Of a DNA stretch of 64,000 nt, positions 23,051 to 34,383 are shown piece by piece. The stretch is from the NCBI GenBank assembly GCA_003693505.1, contig QUZD01000086.1, positions 127,425-191,424 on the forward strand, in the 5' to 3' direction. A model generated the notes under the pieces. It did no database searches and had not been told where the DNA came from. It was given only the letters and a program-made list of their open reading frames with translations. The DNA comes from Pseudonectria foliicola. Taxonomy: Eukaryota > Ascomycota > Sordariomycetes > Hypocreales > Nectriaceae. Position 1 is the stretch's first letter. Each line of letters begins with the position of its first letter. Both the position numbers and the translations under genes were made by a program.

Positions 23051-24331
23051 ATGGTTTTTGTCTTTCACAGGTCCAAGTCGGCCGCCGTCAGCGTTACCGG
23101 CTCTTCTCCTACTGCCGCGGCCAGCGTAGCCTCATCCTTACCGTCAACCGCGTCAACGCCCTCAACCGCTTCAACCACATCAACCGCATCAACCGCATCC
23201 TCGCCGTCACTCGGCACCATGGCCGCTCCCGAATCTCCAACCAATTTTTCCTACCTTCTCCCGGTCAAACCTCCTCCAGGTATCACGACAACTCTGCTCA
23301 TTGGCCCCAAGCAACGCCGATTCAAGGTCAACAAGAACCTACTTTGCGAGACCGCCCCTTTCTTCAGTGACCGCCTGAACAACACGGGCCATAATCGCCC
23401 AATCTCCCTATGGCTACCACGCGAGTCGGCCTCCATGTTTGCCCTCTTCATTCAGTGGGTGCACCTTGGCCCCGTACGCTTCCGTCATCACCTCGACCAG
23501 GCTATCAGCGCGGCGAGAGAGGCGGACCGCAACCTCGACAGCCAACTCCATGACCAGGACCCTACTTGTCTTCTCCTGCACTGGGCATTGGTCCGCCTAC
23601 ATCTCTTCGGTGCCCATTTAGCAATCTATGAGCTTCAAGATCTAGCCATGGATGCGGTCCAGGACCTATATATGCGTTGCAACTGGGATGTGGACCCAAG
23701 TTTAATCACCTTCATATACACGACGTGTGAGTCCCTCGCCGCTGTTCGCCTACGCCGCTGGGCTGTTGCCATGGTCGCCTTTTCTCTCCATGGAAGCACC
23801 GCCGAGGTATCAACAACGGCCCCATCTCCTCGCAGGTCGAAACTGCACCTTCACAAGCAGCACAACCCTGTAACACTCGCTTCGCCTGACTCGCCATCTT
23901 CAACGTCCTCGTCGCCCTCACTAGAGACAGAATCCTCGCCCTTTCACGACCTTATGGACACCCTACCAGAGTTCTCCGCCGATTATGCAGTACATATGCG
24001 TAAGATGCGCCAGACGGGCATCGACGTTCGATTCAAGAATCCGCGGCTCCGCGTCCCTGCCAACCGGCTACGAAATGGCGAGCGAGCCTACGGCTACCGC
24101 CAGTGCAGTTTTCACTCACACCGCGCCTCCGTTGGCGAGCACCGCTGCCCGCACGATGTGCGCCACAACATCCGACGCGCCCCTTCCGGTCGGGGTCCTA
24201 GGGCCATCCCCGAGGAGGGCGTTGATAAGTGGGATGGCGACGGATATGGCGACGGAGTCGTTGAGGAGGTCGTGGCAAAGGCCATGGCCATCAAGCATAT
24301 CCGGTCCATCTCGAGCATACTCAAAACGTGA
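23051..24331 (+). CDS. BTB/POZ-type protein
   Basis: A single-exon gene of 426 residues from the ATG at 23051; another in-frame ATG at 23219 would give a shorter form without the Ser/Thr/Ala-rich head. Residues about 75-150 look like a BTB fold: LLIGPKQRRFKVNKNLLCETAPFFSDRLN corresponds to the beta-strand and helix where the chain enters the core, followed by SLWLPRESASMFALFIQWVH. A long alpha-helical middle follows, with AIYELQDLAMDAVQDLYMR typical of the region after BTB domains. The C-terminus is Arg/His-rich. BTB proteins usually dimerise and can serve as Cul3 substrate adaptors, but many fungal ones are uncharacterised. The head is encoded by a repeat-like ACC/TCA stretch. The start codon choice is uncertain. 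Confidence 0.75.
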   Translation: MVFVFHRSKSAAVSVTGSSPTAAASVASSLPSTASTPSTASTTSTASTASSPSLGTMAAPESPTNFSYLLPVKPPPGITTTLLIGPKQRRFKVNKNLLCETAPFFSDRLNNTGHNRPISLWLPRESASMFALFIQWVHLGPVRFRHHLDQAISAAREADRNLDSQLHDQDPTCLLLHWALVRLHLFGAHLAIYELQDLAMDAVQDLYMRCNWDVDPSLITFIYTTCESLAAVRLRRWAVAMVAFSLHGSTAEVSTTAPSPRRSKLHLHKQHNPVTLASPDSPSSTSSSPSLETESSPFHDLMDTLPEFSADYAVHMRKMRQTGIDVRFKNPRLRVPANRLRNGERAYGYRQCSFHSHRASVGEHRCPHDVRHNIRRAPSGRGPRAIPEEGVDKWDGDGYGDGVVEEVVAKAMAIKHIRSISSILKT

Positions 24332-25390
24332 GACTGGAGAGCTTATCTACGGATTCAAGGGTGCAGCAGCAGTAGAGGCAATTGGATTATATGGCAACAC
24401 GAGCATTGCCGTGTCACATGCATGCCCATCTTCTTTTTCATTTATTTAGCGTAGGGCTGGATTCGATACCCTTTGGATTAATACACTCACACTATCATTC
24501 TACATTGGACACTCCAGGCCTCTTTTTGTTAAGCTCCCGGAACAACTAGTCAGGTAGATGGGTACTCATGATATGTGTGAAGACTCAGCTATATGGGGGG
24601 GGGAAGAGATGATAGTTTGCAATGAAGAGCCCCAACACCACCACTGAACTCTTGCGCTTGCTCATTGCTCTTCGAGTTTGTCACGACGTAGGCCATCACG
24701 CACAAGGTATCCAATTCAAAGACATCGTAAATCATTTCTATGGTCGCTAGTACGTTAGTACCAGCTCTTCATGGGTGCTCGTCTGCCAAGCTACACGGCA
24801 CCGCTCCATCTTTAAGAAACCCTCCTCTAGCCAGTTCCATAATCGCAGCAAGGAAGCAACCTGCTGGCGACGTTGATAACCCGCTGCTGTTCCATCCAGA
24901 GAGTACCTGGCGCGCGGGAGCATTCAAAACATAAACATTGTTCGATTGGCTCTGTTGGCCCGCTTGCTGGTCGTTCCATCGTATCATCATGAGATTGTAA
25001 ATCGTGTCGCAACATGCAATAGCAACAAAGGAAATAGGAGATGTAGGAAACAGACGGGGAAAGAAAGCGAAAGAAAGAAAGAAAGAAAGAAAGAAGCACC
25101 GACCCAATGCATCCCGCAAAGCCCACGAGATAAGCACTCAGAGGATATAGCAAAAATGATGCGCTGGCACATGGTAATGAGTGTAGGAGAGACAAGCTTT
25201 TGTCAATAGATAAAGGTAGATGTGCCCAGAAGAGGGGCCAGAGGCCAAATAAAAAAAAAGGACGTCGTCAATGCATCGCTGTCATATAATAGGTGGTAAC
25301 ATGTGTATGCTATCCGTCATGGTACAAGTGATTGTCCACTTTTGAGGTAGCAGTGGGTAGGTGAGCGAGCCAATGTACGCATGGGTGATG
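24332..25390. other. Convergent intergenic region
   Basis: It lies between the 3' ends of the BTB gene and the disordered protein. It includes a GAAA repeat near 25066-25094 and an internal G run near 24595. No gene is supported. Confidence 0.5.
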
Positions 25391-27328
25391 TTATAAGGGT
25401 GACTCAGACCGCCGGCGAGGCTCCTCTCTCCGGCGGAAGTCTTTGAGACGCTCGTCGATGTAAGCAAGACGACTAGCTAGTGAGGAGCGCGTGGGTGCCG
25501 AGCTGCCATCTGAGGATTGCTTCTGGAATGTTGCGAAAGGGCGGCGGACGGTGCCCGGATTAATGTCAGAAGCAACCGACAAGCGATTGGGAAAGGAGAA
25601 GCTGGAACTCGTGAGCGAGAAGGGCGAGCCAAGTCGAGGGGGGGCCTCGGCAGGCAGAGCCAGCTTGTCTGCTTGGGGAGCTTGGGCAGCTTGGGGCCGG
25701 GACGTCTCGAAAAGCTCCTGCAGATTGGCCCGAGGCACAAACAGGTGATCCCTGTCATCCAGAGATGTCGAACTGAACTCGGGAAGTCGAGGAACAGTTG
25801 GGGGAGCAGTAAGGGTTGCCCCATCATTGTCGGTCGATGGGTCGATCCAGAGGTCCGAACCAAGACTCGGGCGCTTGATTCTACGCGGCTCAAGGTGGAC
25901 CTGTCGAGCCGAGCGGCGTTTATGGGTCGAGCGACTCCGTGTCAGTCTTAGGGGGGACTTGAGCACGCGTTGAGGGCCGGTGGTCTGGGCATGGCGCGGC
26001 TGATCGGCGTCGATGACGAAACTCGAGGGAAGGGAGCTGGATGAGCTCGGCCCATAGCTGTGGGATACAAAGGAAGAAGCGAGGTGGGCCCGCTCCGATT
26101 CGAGTGGCTCCGTGCCAATGAGGCCTGCATCACGGCCCAAAGACCTGGGTGGTGGGAGCTCAGCCATTGGTTCCGGCTGAGAGTTTGTGAGCTGGGCTAG
26201 AGGTCCGTGCAACTGCATAGACTCCGATGTAGATACGGCCAGGGAAACGGCCATGTCCTGGCCAGAAAATACGGATGGCGAGCGCGGCGGGGCGATGCGG
26301 CGGTTCAAGAAGCGAGTCATGGTCTTGCCAAACGGCGTCGGGCTATGGGTGAGGTATTGTTGGCTTCGCGCCGAGGTTCTGGCGCTTGTTTTGCACAGCT
26401 CTCGCAAGTGGGCGCGAGTTGCGGCACAAGTGTGAGGCCATTGCGCAAAGGCGACGGACGGCTGCTCAGTCGGGGTGATGCTGCCGCTCTGGTTCTTGAC
26501 ATTGTCCCTTGAGCCGATGCCCTTCCAGCTTCTCTTGGCCTGTCGGGAAACACGCAAGCAGACTCCAGATGGGGGGATGCCGCTCTTTCCGAGACGGAAA
26601 GGGGTTACCTTGGGATCCTGGAGGTACATGAGGTACGTAGACCAGAGGTGCTGGCTCATCTGCTTGGTCCAGGGCGCTCTTCTCGTCTTTCCCTTGGATC
26701 GCGCACTGGGGCGCGCCTTGATGGTCTTTTCGTCATGTTCCTTGGGAGAAGGCTCTCCATTCTCGACATTGTCGGTCTTGGGGCTGGCGCATTGCCCCAG
26801 CTCCTCGGAGCTGATGGAGAAGTAACTGAAGAGCGAGGTACTGGTGTGGGTAGAGTGGGCTGTGGAGGGACGGCTGGATTCGTACTCGGGGCTTGACTCG
26901 AGGCTGCTGATTGTCGAGTCGAGGGACCAGTTTGGGTACTGTTTTGGTGACAGGGACGGCACGGCACCAGGTGCGGGAGTCTTGGGAGGAGAGAAGATGC
27001 GACCTGTAGGGTGATGCGATTCTGGGTGTAGACCATCGAGGGTGCCTAGTTGAGGGATGCCATAGAAGGAGTCGGACATATCCTCGTTGTCGAGTAGGTG
27101 AGGCTCCTCGATGCTGGGGACAGGCACGTCGGCGGCGGCAACCGAGGCAAGGAACTGTTGCGTGGGCGCGTTGAGGTTGGACGCGTTTCTTCTCTTGATC
27201 TTGAAGCGCGCTCGTGGGGGAGAGGGAGGCTGGGCCTCCAACTCAGTCGTGGGCTCGGGGGTTCTGGGCATATCGTCGCGAAGAGCGCCTCGCGATCGCG
27301 GGACCGCGAGGGACTGCAAGGGAGGCAT
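25391..27328 (-). CDS. Conserved disordered fungal protein of unknown function
   Basis: A single-exon gene of 645 residues. The ATG at 27328 (MPPLQSLAVP) is the first in-frame ATG; the frame extends a little further 5' without one. It is mostly Ser/Pro/Arg-rich and predicted disordered. One ordered segment stands out at about residues 215-270 (APWTKQMSQHLWSTYLMYL ... GVCLRVSRQAKRSW), followed near residues 290-310 by a Trp/His/Cys-containing piece (AFAQWPHTCAATRAHLRE). Earlier there is a Pro/Ser motif (IFSPPKTPAP). The C-terminus is basic (RLAYIDERLKDFRRREEPRRR). The conserved Trp-rich block suggests a regulatory or DNA-linked role, but I recognise no named domain. It is probably nuclear, judging only by basic clusters. 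Confidence 0.75.
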   Translation of the reverse strand: MPPLQSLAVPRSRGALRDDMPRTPEPTTELEAQPPSPPRARFKIKRRNASNLNAPTQQFLASVAAADVPVPSIEEPHLLDNEDMSDSFYGIPQLGTLDGLHPESHHPTGRIFSPPKTPAPGAVPSLSPKQYPNWSLDSTISSLESSPEYESSRPSTAHSTHTSTSLFSYFSISSEELGQCASPKTDNVENGEPSPKEHDEKTIKARPSARSKGKTRRAPWTKQMSQHLWSTYLMYLQDPKVTPFRLGKSGIPPSGVCLRVSRQAKRSWKGIGSRDNVKNQSGSITPTEQPSVAFAQWPHTCAATRAHLRELCKTSARTSARSQQYLTHSPTPFGKTMTRFLNRRIAPPRSPSVFSGQDMAVSLAVSTSESMQLHGPLAQLTNSQPEPMAELPPPRSLGRDAGLIGTEPLESERAHLASSFVSHSYGPSSSSSLPSSFVIDADQPRHAQTTGPQRVLKSPLRLTRSRSTHKRRSARQVHLEPRRIKRPSLGSDLWIDPSTDNDGATLTAPPTVPRLPEFSSTSLDDRDHLFVPRANLQELFETSRPQAAQAPQADKLALPAEAPPRLGSPFSLTSSSFSFPNRLSVASDINPGTVRRPFATFQKQSSDGSSAPTRSSLASRLAYIDERLKDFRRREEPRRRSESPL

Positions 27329-30300
27329 GATGGACGGAGAGGTATGCAACTGCGGTAGGGGTCGCGAGACGGCGGTCGCGGAAACCAGTAGGACAGCAGT
27401 ATAAGTAGCAGCGGAGCGGGAAGAAGCAAGTTGACAAGGTGCTTCGGGACGCGACTATTTTGTCTCGGATTGGAGCCAAGGGCCCCGAGGTGCTCACGGT
27501 GTGCGCCAGGGTGGCTGGTAGAGGCCAAAGATGATTGCGCACGACGCCAGAGGCGGTGACAGAAGCTACGAGGTCTCAGACAAAAACGACGGGTAGCCAA
27601 CAATGGTGTGATTGTAAAGCGTCGGCTGCTGCTTGGTCCAAGTCAAGTCGAGACGAGATGGCAGTTGCTAGCCCGGGTTGCCGTGACGAGGGAATTGACG
27701 GAATCCAAACACAAACAAAGAGGGGCGCTGTTTTGTTTTTTTTTCCTTCGTAAAATCGTATGTCGCAATAAGCCGCGCCGTGGGCTCCGACTAGTTCGAG
27801 ACGCAGAGACGTCGGGGCTTGGTGGTGGTGATGTGGATGGAGTTGTCGCGTTCCTGGTCGCAACGACGGGCAGTGGCGACGAGGGCGGGAAGCGAGAGAG
27901 CCGGGTCGCAGCGCTCTCTTGTCGCAACGGGATTCACAAAGGAAGAGGCAGCTGATGGTCGGTTCGTACACAGCTCCAACTCGCCGAGCTGTGGATCGGC
28001 GGCAGAGGGAGACGAGGAGAATCGTGGGGGGGGCAACCAAAAAGAGAGACTGGAACGAAGAAAGGGAGGACAAGGGAGGATGGAGGTGAAGACGAAGACT
28101 TGGGAAAGAGAGAGGGTGTGGCCGTGTGGCGGGAAGGGAGGAGTGCGCTATCTAAGGCAAGGCCAGCGCCAGGCCAGGTCAGGCCAGGCCAGGCCAAGCC
28201 AGGTAAGGACGGTTACAGTACAGTACAGTACCTACAGTAAGGACTCCAAGGATGGGGGATCTGCTACTGGCCGGCTGGCGGCAGCTAGGTACCCAGGTAC
28301 CTGGCGGCAGTACCGTCCGTTCATCGCTGTGCTGTCTGTACCTCTGCGGCCTCTGCTACAGTACATGAGGTACAGTACCTGGATGGATGGATGCCCGCCC
28401 GGGCATGGAACTGGGGCCCTCCATTCTTGGGGCTGTTAGGGGGGGCAGGCTTGGGGTGCCTCTAGGGCCTGTTAGGCCTGTGAGCGCTCTGAATCCTGCA
28501 CTGTTTAGGCCTGGAGTGGGCCCTCAGCGGTCCATGCGGCCCCAACCATAATCCCGGGCGGCAGCAGCGAGCGAGCGAGCGGGTGGCGCGAACTCTGCTC
28601 TAGCCCCGTCTATGCATCGTACCTGGCAGTAGGCGGTACCTTGCTATGAGTGGACTGCCAGGCGTGGCTCAAAGTATCTGTGGATCTGCAGTACCCATGC
28701 CCGCTGAGGTGCGTGCCACGATGTCGACAGCGTGCATCGTGGTAGGGGCTGGGATAGGCTTCCTTGGCTCTTCCCCCCTTCAACAAGCTCCACTTCTGGC
28801 AGCGTCCATCCATCCTCTTGGCTTCTGGCGTCGGGACCATGTACTAGGCACGTATCTCCAACGAAGCGGTCAGTGAGAACAGGCCCAGGCCAGCTGGGAG
28901 GGAGTGGGAGGGGAAGCAGAGAAGAGAGGAGAGAGAGAGGGGAGAGGGGAGAGGGCAGGGACCCTGAGAGCCCAGACGATGGCAAGGCTGGCTGCCGCAG
29001 ACGCACAAAATGGCGACAATCGACACAATCGACAATGGACGATAGACAATAGACAATAGACAATGGACAATGGAGGTAGCGATATAGGTAGACGGAGAGT
29101 GCGTTTGGGCAGCGTTTGATGCCATTCGTTTGGCTCGCTGTGGGCGTGATGGAAACAACGGCCTCACTTGCTCCAATGTCACCCAACAGACCAACCAATA
29201 TGTACAGAATACCCAACACAAGTCATGGGCAGCATCCCGTCTGCAGGCCTGCTGCTTGTTGTCCAGTCTCGAGTGCAGCGGTACTTGGCGTCCCTGCGTT
29301 GGTTGTTGCAACTTGTGCCTGGCCATGACCAGCCACCTCAAGCTTCAAGCTCTAGTCGCGTCAAGCAAGATGCGGATACGCACATACGGATAATTACACA
29401 GACAGCATGTGTACCTGCCTACCCAAGGTAGGTACGCATCAGTCGACTCGAGTTTTTACGGAGCTGTAACTTGACTACTACTGTACCTAGGTAATTAACT
29501 ACTTATTCTGTCTGCATCTGCATGGCTGGATTGGACTAGCAAGGCCTGAGCTGGACCAGGGACTGGCACACGCTTGCGCACATGCATACCATGAAAGGTG
29601 CCTACAGATTCACACGGACACACAGTCAGTCAGTCACTCAGTCACTCAGTCACTCAGTCAGTCGTGTGGGTGGCAGACTACGGGCCAGGCCAGGTGGGTG
29701 GCCACAATCAAGGTGCATCTCATGCGAACGCCGACCTAGTTTGGGACCCTACACACTGGTTGGGGCTCGAGTAGCAGCGAGACGTGTTGTTTTGCTTTAT
29801 CGCGGTGTTTACCATCTTTACAGTACCTAGGCACCTAACTACTGTGCTGTGCTGTGCTATGCTGTGCTGTATGCTGCTGTGATACTGTACAGTGCCGTAC
29901 TGAGACACCGAGGATTAAGTGGATGGTTTATCGCGCGCCTGACGACAATGCTGGTTGGTGCCCCCCCGGTTCAGTGGCGCATCACGCATGGATTATGGAT
30001 GGCTAGCAAGAGAAGCTGCAGTATCCGTCTCCAGGTCTGGGAGTCTTTGCAACGTTTGTGGAGGTCCGAGGACTGAGGGCTAGCCCAGTGGTCCTGTCTA
30101 GAGTGTGAAGTGTGAAGTAAAGGTCTGCGGATAGATGGTCGGCTTTGGTGGAGAGATATGACCAGAGGAATACCCGAGATTGTAGGAACCAGACGATGTT
30201 ATGTACGTACTTGCCCACCTAGGTAGGGGCCTAGATTATATGTAGTTGATCGACCCAGAAGCCGAGTCTTGCAAACTGCAGGGTATCTAAGTTATCCACA

Positions 30301-33050
30301 TACAGATTCCGGGTTGAGCCACAACGCTGGTGACATGTTGTGGGGGATCACGCCCGAGTTTTTGTCTTTCCGCTGGAGACGCTTAAGGCGCTCAGGACGC
30401 TCCAGCACCGGCCCAGGTGTTGGTGCAGGTACTTTACATGCCATTGGGCGGCTGCTGGAACCAAACAGGCGCCCGTATGTGTTATATGTAAGGTAGGTAC
30501 CCTACCTATGCATGTACTATGTAACTTTTGGATACTACTGTGCGAAGTGAGGAAGAAGGGGATGTGGTGATTGGCGACGGGCCCCATGTCTCCGTGTCCC
30601 CCATGTTCCCAAGTTCCCAATTCTCCTATTGAAGTCCAGTCTAGTTGCAGCTCGGAAACAAGCGGATACTAGAGACCTTACTCACCTTAGCAGCTTACTG
30701 TAGGTACGGAAAGTATGCTGTGTGGGTGGGTGTGTCCCTTGTCCCCGAGCCCCAAGGTCCCCACGGGCCATTTGGCCAGCTTGGGCTGCCAGGGCTGCTC
30801 CAGGGTGGGTGAGCGTCTTTTTTCTCTTTCCAACGAGACCCAAATGCTCCATTGCTTTCCTGGCATCGTGGTGCATCCTGATCCAGCGATATACCATCGC
30901 CGTGAGTTGGCAGGCAATGCCCGCTACGTGGCAGTATGTAGATGCCAGAGTGGAGGGCTGTGCCTGTCTAGGTACCTGGCTGAGTGAGGTGATGGGGTCT
31001 TGTTTCTTCGCTGGCAAGCATCGGTTGTTGTGATGTCGCGAAACCCACGCGACTGGACGCGTCCACTGTGACTGATGTTGCTGGTGCTGGTGCTGGTGCG
31101 ATTCCAACGTGACGCAGTCATGCACAACGACGACGTCGACGACAAGGAGCTGAACCCGACGAGCTGCAGTAGACTGTGGGCAAAGGCCCAGAGGAACAGC
31201 ATAGCCAGAGGCAGATCTTGCACAGCTCGCACGCCATTCACGCGCCATTCACACGCCATTCACAGAGCTCCACGCTCCACGCTCTATGGAGCTCGCTTCA
31301 CTTTGCTTGCCTCTGCCTCCACTTGCTTGTCCCATCCCCCGTCGGCCAACGTTGCACCCGGCGGAACCATGAGTGTCACATCATTCAGTATCCGACGTAT
31401 GTATATATGTACTACACAGTAGGCATGTATGGACCATCCATGACTCTGGGACGACTGGGACGCGCACGTACGTCCAGAACCGCTGTGGGCGTGCACCGGG
31501 CCTCGTACGGATACGCAGTCGTCATTGCTCCCCATTGTCCCGGTCCCGGTCCCGTTCCCGTTCCCATCTCCGTCTCCGCTTCCGCTTCCGTTCCCGTTTC
31601 CATGTCCAAGTTACATGACGGGCAAAGCCAACTGTGTTTTTCTTTTGTTGACAACGACGCGTGTGGGAATAACAAACAACAAGCCTGCCAATGCCCTTCC
31701 ACAGAGTGTGGCTGACGGGTAATGATACATACTGCACTTCAACTGCACTCCGACGCCACAGAGCTACTGTAGAGCTGTAGCTACATCCACGCCCAAGCCG
31801 AACCTCAAGCATACATAAGCTCAAGCTCAAGCGCCCCCGCCGTGCTTCTACTGTAGGTGCCTAGGTAGGTAGTTTGGCATGTACGTGTGTAAGCTGCGAG
31901 CTGCAAGGGAGACAGACATGCGGTGAAAAAGCCCGCTTCTTGGAGATTCTGTCACAGACAAGCCCGTGCCGTGCAGCCAACTGTGACGGTGGCATTGCCA
32001 TCGCCAATGCCAGAGTTGGGTTCCCCTCACATACAAAGCCAGTGGGATTGACTCATGGACAGCCGCAGGTCCCCGGACCTGGTCGGTGTCGGCTGCCGAT
32101 CCTGGCTTTCTGCAACCGCAGAGGGATCGATGGATCCCGGTACATACTCTACGTCTTGATGTGCCATGGTGACTGATTAGGCATTGCCATGAAAGCCATT
32201 CAGCCATTCAGCCATGGTCTCTGCGACTGTTGGTCGGGACGGGGGGAGCGGGCAGTAAGCTCCAGTCCTACAAATACCGGTGCAGACGGCATGCCTGGGT
32301 CCCTAGTCTAGTTGATTGACAAGGAGCCGTCATCATCATCATTGCAACATCCCCCCCCCACTCGTGCCAGGCACATCTCGATTACATCCGATCAATACGA
32401 CAAGGTTGAGAAGGGAGGAGGAGGATGAGGAGAAGGGAGGAGGGGGGGGCGGTTGGTTGAGATGCGGCACACCAGCAATCCATGAGTATACCTTGACTGT
32501 CAAGACTCTACATGGAGAGTGTCGACAACGAGCTGAGCAACAAGACTGCGCTCACCACCACCATGTTCCCTTTCACCTCATTGGCGCCTCGTCTTCCTTT
32601 ATTAATTGGCGGAACTCGGGGGCGGCCTCGCTCAGTTTCCTGTGTCCGTTCACGTCGTTCGTTCCCTACCTGCATAGAATCGGCGAACATCCTAATGCAT
32701 CAAGTGATACTGGAGCCGCTGTTGTTCTCCTCCAGTCTGCCACATAGCAGTGGTTCCCTCTTTACGACAGTAGGTAATTGATAGTACATTACCTACCTGC
32801 CTACCTACCTACCTACCTAGGTACCTAGTAGTTTTAGATACGTCCCATAATCCGTAATCCGAAATCCGAATAGGTCATAGCCGGCGTCGCAGTCACTGTG
32901 CCTATGTGACGACCACCACCACCACTACTCACAAACCAATCAATCCCCTCACCCGCCATCAACCACACACAACCACAATCTCGACCACAACTTTCGACCT
33001 CACAGGTGTCCAGAGAAGCAAAAACGATACCCTCGAGAGGGCTACAACGC
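27329..33050. other. Long gene-poor, low-complexity region
   Basis: About 5.7 kb without a supported gene. It holds the leader of the disordered-protein gene and then dense short tandem repeats: AGGCC-type repeats near 28165-28205, GA-rich DNA 28880-28960, GACAAT repeats 29030-29070, CAGT/CACT repeats 29610-29662, GTGCT repeats 29838-29872 and TCCCGG/TTCCCG repeats 31535-31600. TACC/GGTA palindromes recur (28285, 29415, 29482, 29821, 30211, 30489, 30966, 31851, 32788). Open frames overlap on several strands and read repeats. Long UTRs or non-coding transcripts are possible. Confidence 0.55.
32788..32830. repeat. TACC/GGTA palindromic element
   Basis: ACCTACCTGCC and five or so CCTA units end in CCTAGGTACCTAG. 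It belongs to the dispersed intergenic palindrome family and lies about 220 bases from the tRNA-Gly. Confidence 0.8.
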
Positions 33051-33051
33051 T

Positions 33052-33132
33052 GCGTAATCTGGGAATCGAACCCAGGGCTCCCCGACGTTACTCGAATGGC
33101 AACGGAGAATTTTACCACTAAACCAATTACGC
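33052..33132 (-). tRNA. tRNA-Gly (anticodon GCC) with a short intron
   Basis: On the minus strand the acceptor arm GCGTAAT pairs with ATTACGC. Box A (TGGTTTAGTGG) and box B (GGTTCGATTCC) are present. The anticodon stem CTCCG pairs with CGGGG (one G-U pair), and the loop reads TTGCCA, giving anticodon GCC for glycine. The total of 81 bases is about 10 longer than an intronless tRNA-Gly, so an intron of about 10 bases lies 3' of the anticodon within TCGAGTAACG. The exact intron borders are approximate. Confidence 0.9.
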
Positions 33133-34017
33133 GTCTGATGGCTGTTGAAACCCACGATGCTAACAAGCTACACAGAGTCTGCACGTCCACACCTGCACTC
33201 CGCCGGATACCCAGTCAATGGTTCCCAGCGCGCCGTGATTGATAGGTTGGCTGCACCTTGGCCGTTGGTGTTATACATACATCGAGCAAGGATCGGCCGA
33301 GTTTTTCTTTCTCACTCTCTCTCACATCACATCGTTACTTTGCGCCTTTCCGCCGGGCCGGTGCCGGATCGCGCTCACTCCGTCGAATGCCATGACCCTG
33401 GTCCTAGTCCAGATACCGGTTTCAGTAATGTTGCCCACTGCCGTCCGGGGAATCAATCAAAAGCAAAAGCAAAAGCAAAAGCAAAAGCAAAAGCAAAAGC
33501 AAAAACCCCGAATAGGGAGCACCACCAAGGTCGTGTGAGTTACGAGTTGAAGTGAGGCCGCCGTGAGCGGTCTGATGTCTAGACTTGAACGAACCCCCTC
33601 GCTCGATGCTCTCTCTCTCTCATGCAACTGCAACCCTGCCCAGCCCAGCACATGCAGCAAGCCACTCTCTCGGACGACTGCACACGTGCCGTGACTCTCT
33701 GCTCGGCCAATCTCGTACCGCCTCTCTCATGACTGGGGACCATGATGACCTGACTTGCCCAGGCAACATGGCGTTGCGTTGCGGTCTTTTGGTTGCCCTC
33801 GTGCTCCGACCAAGGCTGGCAGCCCACAGACCAGACAGTAAGCAGCGTAGTAGCTTGAAGATGCACCTATGCCCCATGTAGAGTCCTGGAATTTGACGCA
33901 TGCTGAGTTGCCGTAATCTGCTTCTGCTTCTGCTCCTCCTCCCTCTACATCTACGCGTAAACTGTTGAACCGCCTGCGCAGCCATCTTGCGCCGCAAGCC
34001 CCCGTGTGTGCAACTCC

Positions 34018-34050
<33 letters not shown>

Positions 34051-34383
34051 TCCGTCCTACCGGCCGTCCCCCGCCTGCTCCTCCTCCTCCGCCGCCGCCG
34101 CCGGCCCCGGAGACTACAAGCGAGACCAGCCCTTTACTGGGGCGGCCCCGATTTTCAACCTCGCTCCATCGCCCGTCCTCCGCTTTCCCCGGACCTTGGG
34201 CTATCTCAGTTTTTTTCTTCTCCATCTACGGATTAGACAGCAGCCCTAAGATTTTATCCACCAGGGTAGAGCCATCGTCGCCGCTACAGGCACGGCTCCA
34301 TTTTGCCATCTTCCTGTTCCACGCTAAAGTTCAAACCTCGCTTTCCCTGGCCCATCATCCCCATCATCCCCATCATCCCCATC
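33133..34383. other. Intergenic region before RTG2
   Basis: It contains an AAAAGC hexanucleotide array, CCGACT repeats at about 34015-34055 and a CCATCATCC repeat just before the RTG2 ATG. It should hold the RTG2 promoter. No gene is supported. Confidence 0.5.
33458..33506. repeat. (AAAAGC)n hexanucleotide array
   Basis: About eight near-perfect units. It yields artificial Lys/Ala or Lys/Gln repeats in overlapping frames. Confidence 0.9.

Noticed and set aside
31522..31830. Arg/Glu-rich repeated frames.
   Set aside because: They are translations of the TCCCGG/TTCCCG microsatellite on several frames, so they are not evidence for protein.
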